DNA of 64,000 nt from Sphingobium sp. AP49 (GTDB taxonomy: Bacteria; Pseudomonadota; Alphaproteobacteria; Sphingomonadales; Sphingomonadaceae). Below the pieces are notes generated by a model. It searched no databases, was not told the origin of the DNA, and saw nothing but the letters and a program-made list of their open reading frames with translations. Of this stretch, positions 54,827 through 64,000 are shown piece after piece (the first letter of the stretch is position 1; every line of letters begins with the position of its first letter). The translations under genes and the position numbers were made by a program. The stretch is from assembly GCF_000281715.2 (NCBI RefSeq), contig NZ_CP124576.1, positions 1,495,501-1,559,500 on the forward strand, given 5' to 3'.

Positions 54827-57592
54827 ATGAGCATTTACCTGGATTATCTGGCCGAAATCGAAAGCCGTAAGACTCAGGGACTCGCGCCCAAGCCGATCGA
54901 CGACGGCGCTCTCGTTGCCGCGCTCATCACCCTGATCCAGGACGCGGGCAGCGAACATCGCGCCGACGCGCTCAAATTCTTCATCTACAACACCCTGCCC
55001 GGCACCACGAGCGCTGCCGGCGTGAAGGCCGACTTCCTCAAGAAGATCGTGCTCGGCGACGTCACCGTCGCGGAAATCACCCCGGCCTTCGCGCTGGAAT
55101 TGCTCAGCCACATGAAGGGCGGCCCCTCGATCGCCGTGCTGCTCGACATCGCGCTCGGCGATGACGCCGCGCTGGCCGTTCAGGCGGGCGACGTCCTGAA
55201 GACCCAGGTCTTCCTCTACGACGCCGACATGTTCCGCCTGCGCGACGCGTTCGCGGCCGGCAATGCCGTCGCCAAGGACGTGCTGGAAAGCTATGCCAAG
55301 GCCGAATTCTTCACCAAGCTTCCGCAGGTCGAGGACGAGATCAAGGTCGTGACCTTCATCGCGGGCGAAGGCGATATCTCGACCGACCTCCTCTCGCCGG
55401 GCAACCAGGCCCACTCGCGCTCGGACCGCGAACTGCACGGCCTGTGCATGATCTCGCCCGAGGCGCAGCAGGAAATCGTCGCCTTGAAGGCCCAACATCC
55501 CGACGCGCGCGTGATGCTGATCGCCGAAAAGGGCACGATGGGCGTCGGCTCGTCGCGCATGTCGGGCGTCAACAATGTGGCGCTGTGGGCCGGCAAGCAG
55601 CAGAGCCCCTATGTCCCCTTCGTCAACTATGCGCCCGTAGTCGCCGGCACCAACGGCATCTCGCCGATCTTCGCGACCACCGTGGACGTGACCGGCGGCA
55701 TCGGCCTCAACCTCAAAAACTGGGTCAAGATGACCGGCCCGGACGGCAAGGCGATCCTCAACAATGACGGCAATCCGGTGCTGGAGGAGGCCTTCTCGGT
55801 CGCGACCGGCACGGTGCTGAAGATCGACGTCAAGAACAAGAAGCTGACCGACGAGGCCGGCAAGGAACTGGTCGACGTCGCCGCCGCCTTCACGCCCCAG
55901 AAGATGGAATTCATGAAGGCGGGCAGCAGCTATGCCATCGTCTTCGGCAAGAAGCTCCAGACCTTCGCCGCCGAAACGCTGGGCGTCGAAGCGCCCAAGG
56001 TGTTCGCGCCGAACAAGGAAATCACGGTGGACGACCAGGGCCTGACCGCCGTGGAGAAGATCTTCAACCGCAATGCCGTGGGCGTGACGCCGGGCAAGGT
56101 GCTGCATGCCGGTTCGGACGTGCGCGTGAAGGTCAACATCGTCGGGTCGCAGGACACCACCGGCCTGATGACCGCGCAGGAACTGGAGGCGATGGCCGCC
56201 ACCGTCATCTCGCCGCTGGTCGATGGCGCCTATCAGTCGGGCTGCCACACCGCATCGGTGTGGGACAAGAAGGCCCAGGCCAACATTCCCAAGCTCATGA
56301 GTTTCATGAATAATTTCGGCCTGATCACCGCGCGCGACCCCAAGGGCGTCTATCACGCGATGACCGACGTGATCCACAAGGTGCTGAACGACATCACCGT
56401 GGACGACTGGGCGATCATCATCGGCGGCGACAGCCACACCCGCATGTCGAAGGGCGTGGCCTTCGGTGCGGACTCGGGCACGGTTGCGCTGGCGCTGGCC
56501 ACCGGTGAAGCCACCATGCCGATCCCGCAGTCGGTCAAGGTCACCTTCAAGGGTCAGATGGCGCCCTATATGGACTTCCGCGACGTCGTCCACGCCACCC
56601 AAGCGCAGATGCTCCACCAGTTCGCTGGCGAGAATGTCTTCCAGGGCCGCATCATCGAAGTCCATATCGGCACGCTGCTGGCCGACCAGGCCTTCACCTT
56701 CACCGACTGGACCGCCGAGATGAAGGCGAAGGCGTCGATCTGCATTTCCGAAGACGAAACGCTGATCGAGTCGCTGGAAATCGCCAAGTCGCGCATCCAG
56801 ATCATGATCGACAAGGGCATGGAAAATGCCGCCGGCACCTTGAAGGGCCTGATCGCTCTGGCCGACAAGCGCATCGCCGAGATCCGCTCGGGCGAGAAGC
56901 CCGCGCTGTCGCCCGACGCCAACGCCAAATATTATGCCGAAGTCGTCGTCGACCTCGACCTGATCGACGAGCCGATGATCGCCGACCCGGACGTCAACAA
57001 TGCCGACGTGTCGAAGCGCTACACCCATGACACCATCCGCCCGGTTTCCTATTATGGCGGCACCAAGAAGGTGGACCTGGGCTTCATCGGATCGTGCATG
57101 GTGCACAAGGGCGACATGAAGATCCTGGCCCAGATGCTGAAGAATATCGAAGCCGCCGAAGGCAAGGTCGAGTTCAAGGCGCCGCTGGTCGTCGCCCCGC
57201 CGACCTACAACATCGTCGACGAGCTGAAGGCCGAAGGCGACTGGGACGTTCTGAAGAAATATGCCGGCTTCGAGTTCGACGACAGCCATCCCAAGAACGC
57301 CGCCCGCACCGAATATGAGAACACCCTCTATCTGGAGCGTCCGGGCTGCAACCTGTGCATGGGCAACCAGGAGAAGGCCGCGAAGGGCGACACCGTCCTC
57401 GCCACCTCGACCCGCCTGTTCCAGGGCCGCGTGGTGGAAGACGCGGCGAACAAGAAGGGCGAATCCCTGCTCGCCTCGACCCCGCTGGTCGTGCTCTCGA
57501 CCATCCTGGGCCGCACGCCCAACATGGACGAATATAAGAAGGCGGTGGTCGGCATCGACCTCACCAAGTTCGCCCCGCCCAAGGCGGCCTGA
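54827..57592 (+). CDS. acnB: Bifunctional aconitate hydratase B
   Basis: The 921-aa [4Fe-4S] enzyme interconverts citrate and isocitrate and also acts on 2-methylcitrate intermediates. The AcnB order of domains is present, with an N-terminal HEAT-like domain first (SIYLDYLAEIESRKTQG). Cluster cysteines appear as C in IGSCMVHKGDM and in the pair GCNLCMGNQ. The length exceeds E. coli AcnB (865 aa) by about 55 residues. A second aconitase gene follows 456 bases downstream. Confidence 0.96.
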   Translation: MSIYLDYLAEIESRKTQGLAPKPIDDGALVAALITLIQDAGSEHRADALKFFIYNTLPGTTSAAGVKADFLKKIVLGDVTVAEITPAFALELLSHMKGGPSIAVLLDIALGDDAALAVQAGDVLKTQVFLYDADMFRLRDAFAAGNAVAKDVLESYAKAEFFTKLPQVEDEIKVVTFIAGEGDISTDLLSPGNQAHSRSDRELHGLCMISPEAQQEIVALKAQHPDARVMLIAEKGTMGVGSSRMSGVNNVALWAGKQQSPYVPFVNYAPVVAGTNGISPIFATTVDVTGGIGLNLKNWVKMTGPDGKAILNNDGNPVLEEAFSVATGTVLKIDVKNKKLTDEAGKELVDVAAAFTPQKMEFMKAGSSYAIVFGKKLQTFAAETLGVEAPKVFAPNKEITVDDQGLTAVEKIFNRNAVGVTPGKVLHAGSDVRVKVNIVGSQDTTGLMTAQELEAMAATVISPLVDGAYQSGCHTASVWDKKAQANIPKLMSFMNNFGLITARDPKGVYHAMTDVIHKVLNDITVDDWAIIIGGDSHTRMSKGVAFGADSGTVALALATGEATMPIPQSVKVTFKGQMAPYMDFRDVVHATQAQMLHQFAGENVFQGRIIEVHIGTLLADQAFTFTDWTAEMKAKASICISEDETLIESLEIAKSRIQIMIDKGMENAAGTLKGLIALADKRIAEIRSGEKPALSPDANAKYYAEVVVDLDLIDEPMIADPDVNNADVSKRYTHDTIRPVSYYGGTKKVDLGFIGSCMVHKGDMKILAQMLKNIEAAEGKVEFKAPLVVAPPTYNIVDELKAEGDWDVLKKYAGFEFDDSHPKNAARTEYENTLYLERPGCNLCMGNQEKAAKGDTVLATSTRLFQGRVVEDAANKKGESLLASTPLVVLSTILGRTPNMDEYKKAVVGIDLTKFAPPKAA

Positions 57593-57608
57593 AGGCATTT
57601 CGCATAAG

Positions 57609-57674
57609 GCGAGCCGCTTCCACCGGGAGCGGCTCGCGCAGAAAAAGGCGCCACGAAAGTGGCGCCTTTTTCTG
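57609..57674 (+). terminator. Tandem hairpins/terminator after acnB
   Basis: A first stem (GCGAGCCGCT, 57610-57619, with 57629-57638) is followed at once by a perfect 16-bp stem, 57639-57654 with 57659-57674, closed by a GAAA tetraloop and containing a T-run. The second is a strong bidirectional terminator. Confidence 0.9.
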
Positions 57675-58048
57675 TTTGGCGGCCCGGGCAGTCCCGCCTT
57701 TGGAAGCAAAGGGGCAATATGAAGTCCAGCTAGAATGTGGAGCGCGGGGCCGAGGCCGATTTCTCCATCCTGCGCACAATAAAAGTGCGGGTTTCGCATC
57801 CGTTACTGCGAATGGTTTTCAGTAGTCGAATATGGCGGAAATAAAGGTCCTTCCGACCATTTCTCCCTTTGACTTGGCCGGGGCAATCCCTATCTCGCAG
57901 ACATATCGGGACATACCTGCTTCGACCCATGGTTGGGGCGCGTCCCGCCCCTAATCCGTCCGGTGGCGAACCGGCTGGACCTTGCGGCGGATCATGCGTC
58001 AGCCTCCTTGCCCTGGGCCGGGGCCATCTGCGAGGAGACGCACGACCT
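57675..58048. other. acnA leader and promoter region
   Basis: These 374 bases hold no gene. At 57869-57896 there is a TTGACT-N16-TATCTC promoter candidate. TGCGAATGGTTTTCA (57807-57821) resembles one half of an iron-regulatory (Fur-type) box, as might be expected for an iron-sulfur enzyme. The frame upstream of ATG 58049 is open but lacks family similarity. Confidence 0.4.
57869..57896 (+). promoter_or_regulatory. Probable promoter of acnA
   Basis: TTGACT (57869-57874), a 16-base spacer and TATCTC (57891-57896), about 150 bases before the acnA start. Confidence 0.4.
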
Positions 58049-60718
<2,670 letters not shown>

Positions 60719-60745
60719 TCGGTTGACATGTTGAGCTAAGGAACG

Positions 60746-60776
60746 AGGGCTCTCTCCGGAAGGAGGGAGCCCTTTT
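60746..60776 (+). terminator. Rho-independent terminator after acnA
   Basis: AGGGCTCTCTCC (60746-60757) pairs with GGAGGGAGCCCT (60762-60773) with one wobble and a GGAA loop, followed by T residues. Confidence 0.85.
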
Positions 60777-60785
60777 ACCTTGGGG

Positions 60786-61046
60786 GTGGATGTGGCGCTG
60801 TTCGTGGAAATCATCGGCTGGATCGGCGCGATATTGGTGCTGATCGCCTATGTCGGCGTGTCCACCGGGCGGTTGTCGGGTGGGTCGGCGACCTTCCAGT
60901 GGCTGAACGCCATCGGCGCCACCTTCTTCATCCTCAACACCTGGTGGCATGGCGCCTTCCCGTCGATGGTGCTCAACATCATCTGGGCGGTGGTCGGCTT
61001 TTCCACCCTGTGGCGCATCTTCCGCCGGAGAATGTCCCCGTCATGA
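60786..61046 (+). CDS. CBU_0592-like small membrane protein
   Basis: The protein of about 86 aa has three hydrophobic helices with the family pattern VEIIGWIGAILVLIAYVGVSTG...FQWLNAIGATFFILNTWWHGAFPSMVLNIIWAVVGFSTLWRI. It is a member of the CBU_0592 family, of unknown function. GTG 60786 was taken as start; TTG 60780 and GTG 60792 are in frame. It overlaps the next gene by four bases (ATGA). Confidence 0.8.
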   Translation: MDVALFVEIIGWIGAILVLIAYVGVSTGRLSGGSATFQWLNAIGATFFILNTWWHGAFPSMVLNIIWAVVGFSTLWRIFRRRMSPS

Positions 61047-61711
61047 CTCGCTTCATCGACCTGAGCCACGCCATCGAACATGGCATGACCACCTATAAGG
61101 GTGTCGCCGCGCCCCACATCTGCGATTACTGGACCCGCGAACAGTCGCGCGCCAACTATGCCGACGGCAGCGCTTTCCAGATGGGGCGGATCGACATGGT
61201 GTCGAACACCGGCACCTATCTGGATGCGCCCTTTCACCGGTTCGAGGAGGGGGACGACCTGTCGCAACTCGATCTCGACCGGCTGGCCAGCCTGCCGGCG
61301 ATCGTCGTGCGGCGGCCTTTCGAGAGCGTGGGGCTGGCCACCGACGCGGCCGATCTGGACGGGATGGATGTCGACGGGCGCGCGGTGCTGGTCCACACCG
61401 GCTGGGACCGGCACTGGCGCACGCCGGCCTATTATGAGGAGCATCCCTTCCTGACCGAGGCGGCGGCGCAGATGCTGGTGGCGCGCGGCGCGAAACTGGT
61501 CGGCATCGACAGCCATAATATCGACGATACAAGGCCAGGCACCGGCCGCCCGGTCCATCGCGAACTGCTGGGGGCGGGCGTACTGATCTGCGAGCATATG
61601 ACCAATCTGGGCGCATTACCGGACGCCGGTTTCGCCTTCACCGCCGTACCGCCCAAGGTGGTGGGCATGGGGACGTTTCCGGTGCGGGCTTTTGCGACGA
61701 TTGGTGCATGA
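61043..61711 (+). CDS. Cyclase/formamidase-family hydrolase with altered metal motif
   Basis: The 222-aa protein belongs to the cyclase (KynB-like) fold: FIDLSHAIEHGMTTYKG...GRIDMVSNTGTYLDAPFHRF...LVHTGWDRHW...LVGIDSHNID. The usual metal motif HxGTHxDxPxH reads NTGTYLDAPFH, so two of the histidines are replaced by Asn and Tyr. The rest of the fold is intact. It may be a variant enzyme with a different metal or reaction. It is coupled to the CBU_0592-like gene. Confidence 0.82.
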   Translation: MTRFIDLSHAIEHGMTTYKGVAAPHICDYWTREQSRANYADGSAFQMGRIDMVSNTGTYLDAPFHRFEEGDDLSQLDLDRLASLPAIVVRRPFESVGLATDAADLDGMDVDGRAVLVHTGWDRHWRTPAYYEEHPFLTEAAAQMLVARGAKLVGIDSHNIDDTRPGTGRPVHRELLGAGVLICEHMTNLGALPDAGFAFTAVPPKVVGMGTFPVRAFATIGA

Positions 61712-61770
61712 AGGACTTGCGGGTGCCTTGCGCCCTCGGCATCTTTGGAACGCGGGGTCTGGAAAAGGAC

Positions 61771-62430
61771 ATGTCGATGAAGAATCGGATTGCCTGTTCG
61801 CTGTTGCTTCTGGCCTGCGCATCGCCCGCCTTCGCGGTGCAGGATAATGATCGGCTGAGCCGGGTCGGCAATGGCTCCAGCACCAAGGATTTGTTGCCGC
61901 AGGCCGATCGGGCTCAGGCGGAAAGCTGGATGCGCAGCTTTGCCCAATGCGCCGTGCGGGCCGATGGCGCGTCCGTCCGCAGCCTGATGGCGACCAGTGC
62001 CGGATCGCCCGAGGAAAAGGCGCTGCTGACCCGGATATCGACGCGCGATCGGGCCTGTCTCGGCAAGGGGCAGCTCAAGTTCAAGAACAGCATGATGCGC
62101 GGGGCGCTGGCCGAGCAGCTCTATCTCCAGGCCTATCCGGCGCCGATCGCGACGGCCGCCGCGCTCGATGCGGCCTTGCCGCCGGCCGAACAGGGGCAGG
62201 GTGCCTATCATGCCTATGCCGATTGCGTCGTGACCCGCAATGCGCCGGCCGCCGATGCGATGCTGCGGGCCAAGCCGGGGACGGTGGATGAGAAGACGGC
62301 GATCCGGCAATCCCTGCCGACCCTGTCCTCCTGCCTGGCAGGGGGTGATAGCACCAAGCTGGCGATCGATCGCGTGGTGCTGCGCGGCTATCTGGCCGAG
62401 GCGCTCTACAGCAAGCGGCAGACGGGCTGA
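61771..62430 (+). CDS. Exported hypothetical protein with two Cys-containing repeats
   Basis: The product of about 219 aa has a signal peptide (MKNRIACSLLLLACASPAFA). It contains two related units: FAQCAVRADGASVRSLM...RACLGKGQLKFKNSMMRGALAEQLY and YADCVVTRNAPAADAML...SSCLAGGDSTKLAIDRVVLRGYLAEALY. Each has two cysteines that could form a disulfide. It is a periplasmic protein with no recognised function. ATG 61771 or 61777 is the likely start, as the upstream frame includes the end of the preceding gene. Confidence 0.7.
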   Translation: MSMKNRIACSLLLLACASPAFAVQDNDRLSRVGNGSSTKDLLPQADRAQAESWMRSFAQCAVRADGASVRSLMATSAGSPEEKALLTRISTRDRACLGKGQLKFKNSMMRGALAEQLYLQAYPAPIATAAALDAALPPAEQGQGAYHAYADCVVTRNAPAADAMLRAKPGTVDEKTAIRQSLPTLSSCLAGGDSTKLAIDRVVLRGYLAEALYSKRQTG

Positions 62431-62775
62431 TCATGACCTGATTGGTAGGAAGCGAGCCATTCTTGCCTGTAGCAGGGCGATCAGGTCCGCATCCATGAAT
62501 TCATAATCGTCGGGGATGTCCAGGCAGACGATCCGGGTACCGCCCAGCGCTGAACGGAAGCGCTGCTGGATCTTGCTGCGATGAGTCCTTTCCATCACGA
62601 AGATGGTATCTGCCCAGCGCAGCATCTCATCGTCCAGCGGCGTTTCCGCGTCATGGTTGGTGCCCGCCGACAGGGTTTCGATGCCGGGATGGCCAGCGAA
62701 AATCTGTTCGGCGGTCGGGCTGCGCAGCTTGTTCTGGCTGCAGACGAAGAGATAATGGCGGTCCCGCTCCCTCAC
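62431..62775 (-). CDS. Low molecular weight protein tyrosine phosphatase-like protein
   Basis: The product of about 114 aa begins VRERDRHYLFVCSQNKLRSPTAEQIF. It carries the C-x5-R signature (CSQNKLR), the phosphate-binding loop, and DDEMLRWADTIFVMERTH and LDIPDDYEFMDADLIALL, the general-acid region. It resembles the short branch of low-molecular-weight phosphatases, which can act on phosphotyrosine or arsenate. The GTG start overlaps the GH92 stop (GTGA), so translation is coupled. It is convergent with the preceding hypothetical gene with no gap. Confidence 0.8.
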   Translation of the reverse strand: MRERDRHYLFVCSQNKLRSPTAEQIFAGHPGIETLSAGTNHDAETPLDDEMLRWADTIFVMERTHRSKIQQRFRSALGGTRIVCLDIPDDYEFMDADLIALLQARMARFLPIRS

Positions 62776-64000
62776 TTCCCATAGCCGGTCATGGAGAAGG
62801 GGCGCGCCTTCACGCCGGTCGCCCATGTCTTGTTGGGTGTGGCCTGCATGGTGAAGCGCAGTTCGCCGCCGGCGCGCAACTCTGCGTCGGTGATGTAGCC
62901 GCGCTCCAACGCCTTGCCGTTGAGCGTTACCCGGCCGACATAGCGGTTGGCGTCGGACAGGCCGTCGGCAATCACGGTGAAGCGCTGGCCGCTGGGCAAT
63001 GTCATCTCGGCCCGCTCGACGAACGGCCGCCCGATCACATATTCATTGCTGCCCGGGGCCACCGGATAGAAGCCCAAGGCGGTGAAGACCAGCCAGGCGG
63101 ACATCTGGCCCAGATCGTCATTGCCGGCCAGGCCATCGGGCGTGGGCTTATACTGGCTGTCGACGATCTGCTTGAGGCGCTCCTGCGTGCGCCAGGGCTT
63201 GCCGGCATAGCTGTAGAGATAGGCGACATGATGGCTGGGTTCGTTGCCGTGGATATATTGGCCGATCAGGCCGGCAATATCCTCGGCATGGCTATAGTCG
63301 ATCTTGCTATTGTCATAGTCGAACATGGCATCGAGCTTGGCGACGGTCTTTGCGTCGCCGCCCAGCAGGCGGAACAGGCCGCCCTGATCGTGCGGCATGA
63401 ACCAGCTATATTGCCAGGCATTGCCCTCCGTATAGTCGCTGCCATAGTTGATGGCGGTCGGATCGAAGGGGGTGCGGAAAGATCCATCCGCCTTGCGCGC
63501 GCGCAGGAAGCCGGTCTTGGCGTCGAAGCTGTTGCGCCAGTATTGGGCGCGCTTCTCGAAGCGCTGCGCCGTCGCCGTATCACCTAACTGGCGGGCGAGG
63601 CGGGCGATGGTCCAGTCGTCATAGGCATATTCGACCGTCTTGGACGCCGCTTCCGGCTCGCGGTCGATCGGTACATAGCCCAGCTTCATATAGTCGCCGA
63701 GGCCGCCATAGGGGGCGTAATCGGCGCTGGCGACCATGGCCTTGAGCGCGCCGGCGCAGTCGATGCCCCTGATCCCCTTGAGGCAGGCATCGGCGATGAC
63801 CGGAACGGCATGATAGCCGATCATCGTCCAGGTTTCCTTGCCGCCAAACTGCCAGACGGGGAGGATGCCGAAGGGGCTGGTCTTTTGCCCCGCGACCAGT
63901 GAGTTCACGAAATCGGCATTCTTCGCTTCGGGCTGGATCAGCGTCAGCAGCGGATGTTCGGCGCGGAACGTGTCCCACAGCGAGAAGGTGGAGTGCATGG
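62772..64000 (-). CDS. GH92 alpha-mannosidase, 3' part only (gene runs off the window)
   Basis: The fragment of about 409 residues carries glycoside hydrolase family 92 signatures: FSLWDTFRAEHPLLTLIQP, GKETWTMIGYHAVPVIADA, GNAWQYSWFMPHD and GLAGNDDLGQMSAWLVFTALGFYPV. GH92 enzymes are calcium-dependent alpha-mannosidases. The start is beyond 64000. The GTGA overlap puts the phosphatase gene directly downstream in the same operon. Confidence 0.92.
   Translation of the reverse strand, partial: MHSTFSLWDTFRAEHPLLTLIQPEAKNADFVNSLVAGQKTSPFGILPVWQFGGKETWTMIGYHAVPVIADACLKGIRGIDCAGALKAMVASADYAPYGGLGDYMKLGYVPIDREPEAASKTVEYAYDDWTIARLARQLGDTATAQRFEKRAQYWRNSFDAKTGFLRARKADGSFRTPFDPTAINYGSDYTEGNAWQYSWFMPHDQGGLFRLLGGDAKTVAKLDAMFDYDNSKIDYSHAEDIAGLIGQYIHGNEPSHHVAYLYSYAGKPWRTQERLKQIVDSQYKPTPDGLAGNDDLGQMSAWLVFTALGFYPVAPGSNEYVIGRPFVERAEMTLPSGQRFTVIADGLSDANRYVGRVTLNGKALERGYITDAELRAGGELRFTMQATPNKTWATGVKARPFSMTGYGK

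Overview
The window is a chromosomal segment of a high-GC alphaproteobacterium. It is almost certainly a member of the Sphingomonadaceae and most like Sphingobium or a close relative. The evidence is the gene neighbourhoods (rbfA-truB-rpsO-pnp, bamD-recN-ligA, a phyP-nepR/phyR/ecfG general stress locus with a PhyP-type kinase), DUF5818 and DUF885 proteins, TonB-dependent uptake, peptide transporter plus amidohydrolase genes, and the XrtA/PEP-CTERM regulators PrsK, PrsR and PrsT. No tRNA, rRNA, insertion sequence, prophage or CRISPR array is visible. Genes are dense on both strands with normal bacterial spacing.

Layout. 0-7 kb: translation and RNA metabolism (rbfA, truB, rpsO, pnp), with four accessory genes (alpha/beta hydrolase, tdk, a GNAT, a HAD phosphatase) between rbfA and truB. 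7-14 kb: an HRxxN-type histidine kinase, then bamD, recN and ligA, with a small monooxygenase-like gene and a palindromic repeat between recN and ligA. 14-21 kb: accessory metabolism and stress genes (large cytosolic sulfatase, cupin oxygenase, acyltransferase, a divergent HxlR/NAD(P)-binding pair, YghU-like GST, universal stress protein). 21-25 kb: groESL with a CIRCE element and a sigma-32-like promoter, then a ParD-like/map pair preceded by a phased operator. 25-29 kb: a membrane GGDEF-EAL protein convergent with a crotonase closely resembling the DSF fatty-acid signal synthase RpfF. 29-35 kb: tgt, then the general stress response core (phyP, nepR, phyR, a 43-codon membrane peptide gene, ecfG, a small membrane protein gene), with EcfG-type promoters readable in the sequence.

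35-42 kb: an XrtA-type sugar transferase followed by prsK, prsR and a prsT that carries a one-base frameshift. 42-50 kb: an ArsR/SdpI-like pair with a perfect operator palindrome, a GntR regulator, a nitroreductase, a peptide transporter with two amidohydrolases, and a TonB receptor under a Fur-like site. 50-64 kb: an SH3 protein, a 2-hydroxyacid dehydrogenase, another EcfG-controlled unit (DUF1328 and DUF5818), a DUF885 protein, both aconitases (acnB and acnA) side by side, a small membrane protein, a cyclase-family enzyme, a duplicated-repeat periplasmic protein, a low-molecular-weight phosphatase and the 3' part of a GH92 mannosidase.

Three signalling systems stand out. The general stress cascade has at least three exact GGAAC-N16/17-CGTT promoters in the window, two of them on very small membrane proteins. 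The RpfF-like/GGDEF-EAL pair suggests fatty-acid signalling linked to c-di-GMP in a group where this is not well described. The XrtA/Prs locus controls exopolysaccharide or PEP-CTERM protein production. All functions are read from sequence similarity recalled by the annotator. No database search was run.
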